Origin: Vulcanisaeta sp. JCM 16161
GTDB taxonomy: Archaea > Thermoproteota > Thermoprotei > Thermoproteales > Thermocladiaceae
DNA: 64,000 nucleotides
Assembly (NCBI RefSeq): GCF_001316285.1
Contig: NZ_BBDO01000007.1
Coordinates: 92,815-156,814, forward strand
Reading direction: 5' to 3'
Made by a program: the position numbers and the translations under genes. The notes beneath the pieces are model-generated. The model saw only the letters and a program-made list of their open reading frames with translations. It ran no database searches and had not been told where the DNA came from. Shown piece after piece: positions 9,723-21,913 of this stretch; the first letter of the stretch is position 1, and each line of letters begins with the position of its first letter.

Positions 9723-9815
9723 AGCGGGGTAGGGTAGCCTGGTAGCCTGCGGGCTCATAACCCCGAGAACCCAATCGGGTCGGGAAGTCCCCGGTTCAAA
9801 TCCGCCCCGCTACCA
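9723..9815 (+). tRNA. initiator tRNA-Met (CAT), probably with a non-canonical intron
   Basis: The acceptor strands AGCGGGG (9723-9729) and CCCCGCT (9805-9811) pair, with A at position 73 and an encoded CCA (9813-9815). The A1-T72 pair and the GGG/CCC anticodon stem around CTCATAA (anticodon CAT at 9756-9758) are marks of archaeal initiator tRNA. The gene is 93 bases, about 17 too long: between the anticodon stem and the T loop (TTCAAAT) lies an extra hairpin, ACCC-AATC-GGGT (9769-9780) nested near CCCG/CGGG. It is not at the canonical 37/38 site. The T stem and the anticodon stem each appear short by one or two G/C, consistent with the base losses seen elsewhere. Confidence 0.8.
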
Positions 9816-10032
9816 AGACTTTTTTTCATAAATTTATTGATTATTTTATGAAAATTTCTATGAATAAATAATCCTTAAATTCATTAACAGTTACTAGGTT
9901 TTACGGCATAAGCACTAATAATATTCACGTCTATGAATTTTTAATCTTAATACCGCGGGTTTGCTTCATATCGGCAATGTGCCTATCTTTTCCTTAGTGA
10001 TTTATTAATTATTTTGAGATTATGGTTATAGT

Positions 10033-11588
10033 ATGTTTATTGCTCGGTGTCGAGAGACCGCAACCATGGAAATAGATGAGGGATTAGTTAGGAAGAATAG
10101 ATTCTGTCGTGGTGGAAGGGGTGGACTTAAGTGCAGCGGTGAGGTAGAGGATCAGGAAACTATTAATAGAGTTATCGCCCTATTAATTGAGGCGCTTAGG
10201 CGATTAATTAATTGGTGTGTTTGGGATCAATGGTGGATAGGTGAGAAGGAGAAGGAGTTGCTGAGGCTTAGGAATGATGCCGAGACCAAATTTAGAGGTA
10301 GATATAGCGATGATGTAGTTGATGATTTGTTAAAGGTCATTGATGGGTTCATACAGTACATTGCCGAATTTAGGAAGTATTGGATTGAGAATAATATTGG
10401 GGATGAAATTAAGAAATTAATTGAGGATTTAAGAAACGGTAAAGCCGATGTGGTCATTAGAAGTACGGGCAAGGCGCTGACAATTAGTGCGTATGGTAAA
10501 TACGCGATATTAGAGGTGAGTAGATTAGGCGGTATGAGGGTTCGTTTGATATTTAGGAAGATTAGGGGTGTAACCATTGACGTGCCGGATATCTTCAGGA
10601 AGGTAATGGGTAGGGATGAGTATGAGGATTTTACTAAGATACTGCAGGGATTACGGAGGGGATTTGCGGAGACTGATGAAGGTGTAGATGGAGTTAGGCC
10701 TAGAATGGGGACTGCTCAGACGTGGCAGGTCATTCTTTGGTCGCTATTATACCAGGTAGGGTTCGTGCATTTATAAATGCCGTTGATGTTAATGTAGAAG
10801 GCGTAGCCATGGTGTGGCAACTAAGGGCCAATAGCCATAAATCGCTTAGGAATAGTACGTATGAAGTACTTAACGATAAAGAGACATTGATGGCATTTAT
10901 GTTAACCGCAGTTCTCGGTGATGGTTACGCATATATCACGGATAAACCAAGAATTAAACTTGTAATTGGTACCGCCAAGTTCAGGAGGTGGGAACCAATC
11001 CTTAACCAATTAAGTAATATAGGCTTCAAATGGAGTCCGCAACCAGGCCGAGATGCAGTACAAATAACGTTTACCGCAGGTTACGCAATAGACATGGCTC
11101 AGGCAATGATTAACATCGCACCACCCATATTGAGAGACATCTTAGACGTACTCAGCATAGAGAAATGGCAAAGGATGAAGAAAATAGCCAATATGGAGGT
11201 TAGGTTTAGGCTTGGTGAGTCGCGGGTTTTGGTTGGTGGTGAGCCGTTCACTGTGGCTGTTAGTAGGGGTTCGGTTAGGTTGTTGCGTAAGGTTAGGGAT
11301 TGGGCCGGGGTTTATAGGGTTCTTGAGGTGTTGAGGGGTGGTTACGGTGAGGACTTTGTTTCTCAGGTTAAGGTTCATAGGAGTGGTGGGTATATTGTCA
11401 TTGCTATACCTGCGAGGCTCATTGAGGGTCGTGAGGATATTAGGGCGCAGGTTATTAGTGTGCTTTGTAGGAAGTACTGGAGGACTAGTGATGATAGTAG
11501 GAGGATGGAGGTGGTTAGGGCATTGAGTAGGTTTGCGTCTTTGGAGACCATCAGCGCCTGCCTAGGTAATGCTTCACAACCCCATTAA
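10033..11588 (+). CDS. PaRep2b-like protein (one frameshift near 10730)
   Basis: About 510 aa after repair. The N-terminal half is charged and helical (EKEKELLRLRNDAETKFRG, then YIAEFRKYWIENNIGDEIKK). The centre carries LMAFMLTAVLGDGYAYI (near 10890-10927), then KLVIGTAKFRRWEPIL, then PPILRDILDVLSIEKWQRM. This order is what I know from Thermoproteales PaRep2b proteins. The LTAVLGDGY segment resembles the LAGLIDADG signature, so a homing-endonuclease origin is possible but unproven. From about 11197 the coding strand turns abruptly G/T-rich (REVRFRLGE block onward) with different synonymous codons. ATG 10033 and ATG 10066 are both possible starts. Confidence 0.6.
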
Positions 11589-11664
11589 TCGCCATACGGC
11601 ACTTCCTCCAGGCGCATTCCTGTGCCGGTGCGTATACCCTGGATGTGTGGATTACTTTCTATTT

Positions 11665-11692
11665 CTATTCAACCTTGAATAGGTGAATTCAC
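11665..11692. repeat. two adjacent inverted repeats
   Basis: CTATTCAA-CC-TTGAATAG (11665-11682) has perfect 8-base arms. It abuts the perfect 10-base palindrome GTGAATTCAC (11683-11692). The site lies between the end of the PaRep2b gene and the nad operon, about 250 bases before nadA. It could be a protein-binding site or part of a transcript hairpin; there is no T-run after it. Confidence 0.4.
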
Positions 11693-11907
11693 TCACCATA
11701 CCTATCCCACCGCCTAAAACTGATAGTTACCGCCAAAACAATGCCCATCTCGTGGAAACCATAGTCAATACCATGCCACGGCGATGTAGGTGTTTTTCTG
11801 GGTACTACGTTTATTAATTGCCATTAATTTCCACGTTCTAGATGGCACTTCTTGCCCTAGCTTCGAAATTCAGCCTTATGCTTGCCATTACCTGTTTGCC
11901 GGGTAGA

Positions 11908-11917
11908 GAATATCTTA
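11908..11917 (+). promoter_or_regulatory. TATA-like box of the nad operon
   Basis: The GAATATCTTA stretch lies about 27 bases before the ATG at 11940, fitting a leaderless nadA transcript. Confidence 0.45.
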
Positions 11918-11939
11918 TGGTTGAGCCGCACCGTTATTA

Positions 11940-12860
11940 ATGGGCAATGAGGACCTGGTTAATGAGGTACTGTCCCTAAAGCGTGAGAGGAATGCGGTAA
12001 TACTGGCCCATAATTACATGGATTACGATATACAGGTTGTTGCGGATTTCATTGGTGACTCGTACGACCTGGCGCTTAGGGCTATGGAGACTAAGGCCGA
12101 GGTCATCGTATTCGCCGGCGTTAGGTTCATGGCTGAGCAAGCAAGCGCTCAATTACGATAGGACCGTCCTCGCCCCAGACCCCGGTGCCGGTTGTACAAT
12201 AGCCGATGCCCTCAATGCGGATATGCTAAGGCGTGCTAGGGAGGAGTACCCCAACGCACCCGTGGTCCTCTACGTTAATAGTAACGCCGATGTTAAGGCA
12301 TTGGCTGATTACATCGTTACGTCATCGACCGCCATTAAGGTCGTTAAGAAATTAAGTAGTGACGTGGTAATCTTCGGCCCAGACTCTAATTTAGCAGACT
12401 ACGTCGCTCACATGACCGGTAAGAGGATAATTAAGGTCCCTCCCAACGGTAAGTGCATAGTTCATGCCAGTTACACGGTTGACATGGTGAGGGAGGCTAG
12501 GGCTAAATACCCGGGAGCCAAGGTGATGATACACCCAGAGGCACCCCTTAATGTGCTAAGGATGGCCGACTTCGTAGGGTCCACGAACCAGATGATTGAG
12601 TACGCCAGGGATAGTGGTTATGACGAATTCGTGGTTGGTACGGAAATAGGAATGCTAAATGCCCTGAGGATTAAGGTGCCCAATAAAACGTTTCATCCAT
12701 TAACGACAGGCCCAAGTGCTAAGTGCCCATTCATGGCAATGGTGACTCTCGATAAGGTCTATAGGTCGCTCCGAGACATGGTTCATAAGGTTGAGATACC
12801 GAAATCAACCGCCGACGCCATAAGGGAGGCCTTCGAAAGGACTCGAAAACTCCTTGAGGG

Positions 12861-12864
<4 letters not shown>
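11940..12864 (+). CDS. nadA: quinolinate synthase NadA (one frameshift)
   Basis: Condenses iminoaspartate with dihydroxyacetone phosphate to quinolinate, the second step of de novo NAD synthesis, using a [4Fe-4S] cluster. The first frame carries ILAHNYMDYDIQVVADFIGD and VIVFAGVRFMAEQAS. The second carries VLAPDPGAGCTIADALN, VVLYVNSNADVKAL, VVIFGPDSNLADYVA, PPNGKCIVHASY and SAKCPFMAM. The three cluster cysteines (PGAGC, NGKC, AKC) are all present. One indel at about 12140-12150, after MAEQAS, breaks an otherwise canonical protein of about 307 aa. The stop overlaps the nadB start (GTGA), so translation is probably coupled. The product feeds directly to NadC. Confidence 0.93.
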
Positions 12865-14305
<1,441 letters not shown>

Positions 14306-14309
<4 letters not shown>

Positions 14310-15133
14310 TTGAGGAGTTGTACATAAATAGGCTCCTCAGCTACCTGGAGGAGGACGTATATCCGGAGGACATAACTAGTAGGTTTCTTGAGGGTATTAG
14401 GGCTAGGGGCATTGTTAAGTCTAGGGATGAGGGAATAATCGCTGGGCTTAGGTTCATAATACCATTCCTCAGATACCTCGGTTTTGAGGTAATCACGTAT
14501 AAGCGTGATGGTGAGGTAATACGTAAGGGCGACACGATAATGGAGATAGTCGGTGACGCGGGCAGGTTGTTAACCGTTGAACGATTAACCCTGAACTTCC
14601 TCTCAAGGCTTTCGGGTATCGCCACCGCCACAAGCACCATGGTTAGGTTAGCTAGGTCCGTTAACCCAACGGTTAGGATCGCAGGGACGAGAAAGACAAC
14701 GCCTGGGTTTAGGGTGTTTGAGAAATACGCAATAGAAATTGGGGGAGGCGACCCACATAGGTTCAACCTTGCGGATGCCGTGTTAATTAAGGATAACCAC
14801 ATAGCAATTTACGGAGACCTCGAGAAACTCATTAAAGTAATTAAGGAGAGGACGAGCTTCACGAAGAAGATTGAGGTTGAGGTTTCCACGTATGAGGATG
14901 CGATTAAGGCCTATAGCTGGTGCGGATGCCATACTGCTTGACAATATGAGACCAAGCGATATAATACCGATAGTTAATGAATTAAAGGGAAGGGTGATAC
15001 TCGAGGCAAGCGGTGCATAACACCTGACAACGTGGTTGAATACGCAAGGACAGGCGTTGACGTAATATCCAGCGGCTACATAACGCATAGTGCCCGATCA
15101 ATAGACCTAACAATGGATGCGGAGAGTATTTAA
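14306..15133 (+). CDS. nadC: nicotinate-nucleotide pyrophosphorylase NadC (two frameshifts near the end)
   Basis: Decarboxylating phosphoribosyltransferase that turns quinolinate and PRPP into nicotinate mononucleotide. It shows [79 protein letters not shown] and [13 protein letters not shown]. After a break near 14920, other frames continue [18 protein letters not shown] and [20 protein letters not shown], the usual C-terminus, stopping at 15133. It is the last gene of the nadA-nadB-nadC operon (ATGA overlap with nadB). Length about 275 aa is normal. Confidence 0.93.
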
Positions 15134-15162
15134 ACGATTTAAAAATTGAATATAGTGCCCTC

Positions 15163-16710
15163 CTATTTACTGTACATCTGCCTTAGTTTATATCTCTGTA
15201 TTTTTCCGCTCTCTGTCTTTGGTAGTGAGTCTACGAATACTACCTCGTGCAGATGCACGTGCTTTGAGTAATTCTCCCTAACGAAGTTATTAATTCCTTA
15301 GCCAGTTCATCGCTTGGCTTATAACCTGGCTTTAACACAACGAAGGCCTTAAATACGTGGCCCCTAACCGGGTCCTCAAATGCCACCGCGGCCGACTCAA
15401 GGACTGCCGGGTGCTTTATCAATACGCTCTCTATCTCGAATGGACCTACCCTATAACCCGATACCTTAACCACATCGTCCTGCCTACCTATGAACCACAC
15501 ATACCCATCTTCATCGATCCTCGCAGTATCTCCGGTTAAGTACCACTCGCCCCTGAAGGCATTCCTTGTTCTCTCCGGTGCATTTATGTAACCCATGAAG
15601 CAGAATCCCTCGGACGTAGTCCTAACGGCTAGTGTGTCATCAATAACAGTTACCTCATAGCCAGGTGCTGGTAGTCCCATACTACCGGGTTTAAGCTCTG
15701 CCTCGTAGCCCCAGCCATTATAAACAACCATACCAACCTCGGACTGTCCATAATGATCCTTAACCGGGACACCCAGCCTTTCCTGGAACCACTTAATCAC
15801 CTCTGGATTGAGCGGTTCACCTGCCGAGCTAAGCTTCCTAACCCTCAGGTTATACCTACCTATGTCCTTTACGGTACCCATGATTAACCTATAAGCCGTT
15901 GGTGCAAAGGTGAAGTTCGTAACCCTCAACTCCTCAAGCAATCTAAGCGTATCCTCGGGGGAGAAGGGCTTGTCGAGGAAGACAACGGGCTTTCCAAACA
16001 TTAATGGACCTATAACTCCGTAGTAAAGTCCATAGGCCCAACCAGGATCTGCGCCGTTCCAGAACACGTCACCCTCCTCGAGACCAATGCCATACTTCAT
16101 ATAGACATACGTATTGTACAGCAGTCTGTAATTCACCATGGCGCCCTTAGGCTCGCCCGTGGTCCCCGACGTATATATTAAAATGGCCATCTCATTCAAA
16201 TCGGGTTCCCTAACCTCCTTAACCGGCTCGGCACTAAGGGTTTCATCAAAAGAGATTGCCCTACCGACCTTACCTGGGAAGGACACAAGCTTCACATTCA
16301 AGTCCTTAACCTTCTCATACTGATCCTCCTGAATAAACAATACACTCGGTCTTCTATCCTTAATCCTCGCCTCTATGGCAAGCGGGCCGAATGCCGTGAA
16401 CAATGGTTGATAAACACCACCTACAATCCATGTCGCTAGGAGCACGATAACCTGCTCAGCCTTCTTAGAAGCCAACACAGTAACTACATCTCCAGCCTAA
16501 CGCCATTATCCTAAGCCAACCAGCCAGCCTAAGGGCCTTCTCAGTAACCTCATAAAAACTCATTACCTGCCTATTCCAATCCTTATCAAACCTAATAACA
16601 GCAGGGTCACTACTCCCTCTCAAGAACGTACGTATCAACCCACCATTACCCGTAAAGTAGTTCCTAACCTCATTCCACGAAAATGTTTTTACTAAATCTG
16701 CGTACTTCAT
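15163..16710 (-). CDS. AMP-forming acyl-CoA synthetase (two frameshifts)
   Basis: Activates a carboxylic acid to acyl-CoA with ATP. Adenylate-forming motifs in order: ILIYTSGTTGEPKGAMVNYR (phosphate loop), FWNGADPGWAYGLYYG, KLSSAGEPLNPEVIKWF, DHYGQSEVGM, EWYLTGDTARIDEDGYVWF, GRQDDVVKVSGYRVGPFEIE, and in another frame the C-terminal LPKTESGKIQR with the catalytic lysine. Frame changes lie near 16490 (after the N-terminal block) and near 15285. About 515 aa in total. Motifs place it among acetyl-, propionyl- or medium-chain acyl-CoA synthetases; the acid used cannot be told. It converges on the nad operon and its start faces the hydrolase at 16913. Confidence 0.88.
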
Positions 16711-16912
16711 ACATTATTTTTTTATAAAAATCCTTAATAAGCATTATCCTCTTTTTATAACTCTACACTTGAAGAAGAAATAAAGTACTAGGACATGGCA
16801 CGTTATTCTTACGATCTAATGTTTAAGGGAGTGAAGTGATGAATTAAGTTATATAGCACTATATAGTTACTGTTCAAGTCGCATAAATTAATCACTTAAT
16901 TGCGAAATAGCC

Positions 16913-17676
16913 ATGCCGTTTACCACGTCTAAGGATGGTACTCGGATTTATTATGAAGTTATTGGTAGTGGTGAACCGCTCGTATTAATACAAGGCTTTA
17001 GTTGGGACCTAACCACCTGGCACTTCCAATGGGAGTTGGCTTATAAATTTAGGCTCGTCCTACTTGATAATAGAAGTGTTGGGCTTTCCGATAAACCTGT
17101 TGATTCATACTCCATGGATAGATGATAGAGGATGTTTATAGCGTTGTTAGCGCATTAAATCTAAAGAATATTAAAGAATATTCACCTACTTAGCTTCTCA
17201 ATGGGTGGTATGATAGCCCAGGGCTTCGCACTTAAGTATGGCGATCTTATTAAGTCATTAATCCTAGTATCAACAATGCCTAGGCCGTTAATAGCCGTGA
17301 GTGTTAGTGCCGAGTTCATATCATTACTTAAGAGTCAATATAATGAATACGGCTTCTTCAAGTCACAACTGGAGTTGGCGTTTAGTGAACAATGGATTAG
17401 GAGAAGTCCTGACGTCTTTGAGAATTTCGTAAGGCTTAGGTATAACCTAAGAATGCCATTACATGCCTATCTCGGTCAATTAGCAGCAATACTGGCGACT
17501 AATTATGTCGATAAGCTGGGCAGTATTAATGTACCAACGACGATAATGCATGGCAACGCGGATCCGGTCACGCAATCTATATTGAGAGACCAAGTGACTT
17601 CAATAGGAGTGTTGAGGAGCACGTAAAATTAGTTAACGAGAATAGATTTAGGAGGGAGGGGCCAATAATCATTTAG
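16913..17676 (+). CDS. alpha/beta hydrolase (frameshifted)
   Basis: Alpha/beta-hydrolase fold esterase or peptidase. It shows DGTRIYYEVIGSGEPLVLIQ, LLDNRSVGLSDKP, nucleophile elbow SFSMGGMIAQGFAL (serine in S-M-G-G), VSTMPRPL and the acid-bearing MHGNADPVTQ. A break between 17125 and 17200 contains a tandem AAAGAATATT duplication, and a second break occurs near 17585. The last part (SVEEHVKLVNENRFRREGP) lacks the expected catalytic histidine region, so the C-terminus may be truncated. TATA-like sequence around 16846-16868 precedes it. Substrate unknown. Confidence 0.7.
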
Positions 17677-17783
17677 GGGTTCGTAGATGTTTTAAATCAT
17701 GAACCCATGTAATTTTTCCTGTTTGTTTTAATTATTCACGTGTAGTATGTTTTAAATGGGCCTTAAACCATGCTTGCCATTGT

Positions 17784-18983
17784 ATGGACCTTATCTATGG
17801 ACGGAGCACTAGGTGGGTATTGTCCTTACTGCCGTACAGCGTTGCCATCGGTCCACTGAGTACCTTAATTACTCTCGAGATTGCCTCATTGAGGGGAGGT
17901 CCTGTTGATGTTGGTTATGCCATGCTGCGGGCTCTGCGGCAGGGATCATCGCACCACTGCTGTGGGGCTTCCTGCTTGATAGGTATGGCAGTAAGGAGGT
18001 GCTTGCCCTGGGCTTCCTCGGCACGGCCTCTTCATCCTAGCCCTAACCTACGCGCCCAATATTCCGCAGATAGCCCTTTACTACGCCGCATCATCGCTGT
18101 TCTCCTCCGCCGTTGGTGTTTCCACGAGCTTTATCCTAGTTAAATCCTCGAGTAGGTATAGGCTCAATGAGTCATATTCCTGCTCAACTTCATTAGTTCG
18201 TTGGGTTACCTCATTGGTGATGTCTTGGCTGCCGTATTGTCAGGCTTCATGGTCACTAAATCCATATTACTCATCATGGGCTTACTGCCAATCATCTCCT
18301 TCGCTTGGTCGTTAATTTCCGTGCCGCGGGTCAGTAACGGTAGGAGACAAATAATGGGTAGCGTCGGGTTTGAGAGGCGTATCCATAATGTTGAATTGGG
18401 TGAATTAGTCACCCTTTACTCTGCGTTGATTATTTTCTACTTCTCATCTGGCATCTTCAATACGCTCTATCCCTATGGACTGAGGAGTGGTGGCCTATCG
18501 AGGAGTTGGGTGATGGCGATAATCTCCGTTGGCATGGGAGTTCAAATAATCGGTTATGTGATTACACCGCGCATGATACGCATGCTTGGTGGTAATGCGA
18601 GGGCCTCATCACGCGCATTAATACTGAGGGGACTATCATACTTCCTAATTGGCTTAACATCAACGACGCCTGAGGCCATGATTATTACGGGATTAACGCT
18701 ATACCCACTGGCCGCGGGTATCGCCTTCTCAACCTTTTACACGGCATCAAGCGTGATGGTCTTTGAGAGGCTTGGTAGTGGTGAGGAGGGTAGGGGTCTC
18801 GGAGCCTACAACTTCATCACGGGCTCTGCATACCTAGCTGGGTCGTTGGCGTCTGGTTACTTGGCTGATTCCGTGGGCATTGGTGGTAGTTACATGATCG
18901 CTGGTGCGATGCTTTGGGTTTCGTCATACCTATTTGAGCATATGCACAGGAGTGAGGGAGTTAAGAACGTACTTAATCCCTAG
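17784..18983 (+). CDS. major facilitator superfamily transporter (several frameshifts in the first half)
   Basis: Multi-pass membrane protein. N-terminal helices (VLSLLPYSVAIGPLSTLITL), then a broken region 17930-18180 with at least three indels, then an intact 260-aa stretch with helices such as VLAAVLSGFMVTKSILLIMG, LVTLYSALIIFYFSSGIF, MVITPRMI and a final GSAYLAGSLASGYLADSVGI. The last fits the MFS loop pattern (GYLADSVG). About 400 aa in total. The closest type may be the archaeal drug or sugar MFS group, but no substrate motif was identified. Confidence 0.75.
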
Positions 18984-19081
18984 GCTTATTTTCCCATATT
19001 TCACGGTTAGGGCAATAACCATGTCTTAGTGGCATAAACCTCCGGGTTTAACTTTAAAGGTAGTATTGCTGGTGCTTTATC

Positions 19082-20988
19082 GTGACCATTAAGGGTGTTA
19101 ATGGGGTTGTAGGCTTCGTTAACCTCTCGACTGGTGAGGTCAAGAAGATACAGGTGCCCGATGAGGTTTATAGGAATTTCCTAGGCGGTTATGGGCTGGG
19201 CGTCTGGTTCCTATATACTCACATGAAGCCTAGGGTTGACCCACTCGGCCCCGACAACATACTGGGCATAATATCGGGCCTACTAAACGCCAGTGGCATT
19301 CCAATGACTGGCAGGTCCATGGCCGTCGGTAAGTCACCACTGACTGGTGGTTGGGGTGACTCAAACGCCGGCGGTAGGTTTGGGCCTAAGCTTATGGAGC
19401 CGGCCTAGACGCAATATTCGTCACGGGCGTTTCCGAGAAGCCCGTCTACATACTAATTGATAATGGCAATATTCATATAGAGAGCGCAGCTGATCTCTGG
19501 GGTAAGACGACTAGGGAGACTGAGGATGAATTAAAGCGTAGGCATAGGGGCGCTCAGGTGGTTAGTATTGGGCCTGCTGGTGAGAGATTGCAGTTGATTG
19601 CGGCGATTATTAATGAGTATGGTAGGGCATATGGCAGGTCGGGTCTTGCTGCTGTGATGGGTAGTAAGAGGTTGAAGGCTATAGTGCGGTCGGTGATAAG
19701 AAGCCGGAAATACACGATAGGGACCTACTGAGGCAAAGGATTAAGGAGATGCTTGATGCCCTAAAAACAACTAGGGCGAGGGCCTACGAGATTTGGCATA
19801 AGTACGGGACAATATCCACATTAGACACGAGCGTTCTCTCCGGCGACACGCCGATTAAGAATTGGGCGGGCATTGGCGTTAGGGATTACGGGACCAAGAA
19901 CCTCGAGAAGTTCGGCACAAACACGGTCATTAAGGATAATGTCAAGCCCTATGGCTGCGCAAGCTGCCCGGTGGCCTGCGGCGCATGGATTAGGAGAAAC
20001 ACTAGGTACGGCCTTGTTGAGGGGCATAGGCTTGAGTATGAGACAGCTCCCTATTTGGACCAGCCCTACTAAATGCTGATCAGGACTCCGTGGTTTACGT
20101 AGGCGAGCTCTGCAACATGTACGGGCTTGACACAATATCGACCGCGAATGTCGTGGGCTTCGCCTTCGAGCTATACGAGAAGGGTATACTGACTGAGAAG
20201 GACGTCGGTTTCCCACTGAGGTGGGGTGATCCTGATGCCGTGGTTAAGCTCGTAGAGTTAATAGCTAAGGCCGAGGGTATCGGCAAAATACTTGGGCAGG
20301 GCGTTAAGAGGGCCGCCGAGATAATCGGTAAGGGCGCCGAGCAGTACGCAATGCATGTTGGTGGTCAGGAACTACCGTCACACCACCCGCAGTTCCTGCC
20401 TGGACTAGCCATTACATACACGGCGGATCCAACACCTGGCAGACACACTGCAGGCGGTGTCCACTTCTGGGGCGAGGGCGGTAAGAGGCTTTGGGCGCCG
20501 TTTGATATCGGCATGGACCTGGGCGCATCGCCAAAGTATGATTATAGTGATAAGGCCGTAAGGCAGCCATAATAGCCATGTCCACGCAAGTCGAGAATTC
20601 CCTAGGCTTCTGCCAATTTGCTTCGCAGGTCATTTATAGGACGCTGCCATACATAGACCTGATATATGCCGTGACTGGCATGAAGTATACACCGCAGGAA
20701 CTGCTTAAGGTTGGCCATAGGATACACACGCTTAGGCAATTATTCAATGTTAGGGAGGGTATTAACCCTAAGAAGGACTTCAAGCTACCCAAGAGGGTTC
20801 TCGAGCCATTCCCAGAGGGCCCACTTGCCGGCGTTAAGTTGACTGAGGAGGATGTGGAGAGAATGAGAGAACAGTACTGGGAGACACTTGGCTGGGACCC
20901 GAGCACTGGCTACCCAAGGAGGAGGACCGTTGAAGAACTTGGACTCGCCGAGATAGCCGGCGACATCATAAATGTCCTGCCTCCATGA
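19082..20988 (+). CDS. aor: tungsten aldehyde:ferredoxin oxidoreductase (about four frameshifts)
   Basis: Oxidises aldehydes to carboxylic acids with ferredoxin, using a tungsten bis-pyranopterin and one [4Fe-4S] cluster. Blocks in order: FVNLSTGEVKKIQVPDEVYR, FLGGYGLGVWFLYTHM, GRSMAVGKSPLTGGWGDSNA, YGRAYGRSGLAAVMGSKRLK (pterin region), the cluster motif CASCPVACGAW, LEYETAPYLD, the C-terminal domain DTISTANVVGFAFELYEKG, MHVGGQELPSHHPQ, and SLGFCQFASQV carrying the probable fourth cluster cysteine. Frame breaks lie near 19405, 19695, 20070 and 20570. About 630 aa if repaired, close to the family. GTG 19082 is the start. Acids made here could be activated by the acyl-CoA synthetase or CoA transferase nearby. 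Confidence 0.92.
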
Positions 20989-21046
20989 TCATTTTACCTA
21001 ATTAATACAATAGGTTTAAAAACGGTAATTCCCTAACCACAACCTC

Positions 21047-21913
21047 GTGCTTCGAGGAAGCATCATAACCGTATTATCAACGAACGAACAAGAAGCCATT
21101 AAACTAGCATCAATGCTAGGCAAGAGGGATAGGGGCGAGGAGAGGGTTTATTACAGGAAGATTGGTGAGCTTGTTCGTAGCGTCTTAATACCAAGCCCAA
21201 GCAGTATCCTTGACGAGGCCATAGCTCTGTCAATATCGAGCTCCTTCTACTTCAGAGTTAATAATGAGGTTACTTGGCTCGATGGCGAGAAGGCGTTACT
21301 GCTTGAAGCCTCTGGAATACCTGGCGTTGTTCTTGCAGATGACGCTAACCTATTCATGAGGTACTTCGGCGAGTTAAGTATCTCTAAATTCGTCTCTGAA
21401 TTTAGGGAGCTTGACCCTGAAGTACCTGACAGGGGTATCGTCTACGTTGATAGGGCATTTAATGTCAGGGGTGTTGGTGTCGTAGTACTCGGCTATGCGT
21501 TGACCCAGGTGTCCGTTCATGATGAGTTCATTGCCTACCCAATGAATTTGGAGGTTGAGGTTAGGAGCATACAGGTTCTTGACGAGGATCAAGACTCCGT
21601 GCTGCCAGGAACTCGCGTTGGTTTAGCGCTTAGGAATGTTAGGCTTGAGGATATTGAGGGGGTGCAGGCGTTGGTTAGGCCTGGTACGAAATTCATAAAC
21701 TCCATCAATGATTTCAGCAGGTTTAAGTGGAGCGATGATGCTAGGGAGGTTCACGTGGTGTTTAACGGCATTAAGGTCATGGGTAAGGTCGAGGGCAACA
21801 ACATCACCCTAGCCAGGGAGTTGCCCATGGCTAGTGGTAGAGCATTGGTAATAAATGTTAATGCCAGGCCCAGGAGACCAAGGATAATGGGTTACGCCAT
21901 AATCAACGCCTAA
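21047..21913 (+). CDS. SelB/EF-Tu-like protein lacking a GTPase signature
   Basis: Intact 288-aa protein. The middle (about residues 130-210) is a clear EF-Tu/SelB domain II: RGIVYVDRAFNVRGVGVVVL, then VSVHDEFIAYPMNLEVEVRS and GTRVGLALRNVRLEDIEGVQ. A domain III-like tail follows. The N-terminal 120 residues sit where the G domain should be, but show neither GxxxxGK[ST], DxxG nor NKxD. So it is probably a GTPase-dead paralogue of archaeal SelB-like factors, as seen in some crenarchaea that lack selenocysteine. Role unknown; ribosome or tRNA binding is an inference. Its 3' end overlaps that of the convergent CoA transferase by 11 bases. Confidence 0.65.
   Translation: MLRGSIITVLSTNEQEAIKLASMLGKRDRGEERVYYRKIGELVRSVLIPSPSSILDEAIALSISSSFYFRVNNEVTWLDGEKALLLEASGIPGVVLADDANLFMRYFGELSISKFVSEFRELDPEVPDRGIVYVDRAFNVRGVGVVVLGYALTQVSVHDEFIAYPMNLEVEVRSIQVLDEDQDSVLPGTRVGLALRNVRLEDIEGVQALVRPGTKFINSINDFSRFKWSDDAREVHVVFNGIKVMGKVEGNNITLARELPMASGRALVINVNARPRRPRIMGYAIINA

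Larger units (their letters stand above)
11589..11939. other. intergenic region before the nad operon, with adjacent dyads
   Basis: About 350 bases with no convincing gene on either strand. It contains two adjacent perfect dyads at 11665-11692 (described separately) and the nadA promoter at its right edge. A minus-strand frame near 11700-11790 is too short and composition-neutral to call. Confidence 0.5.
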
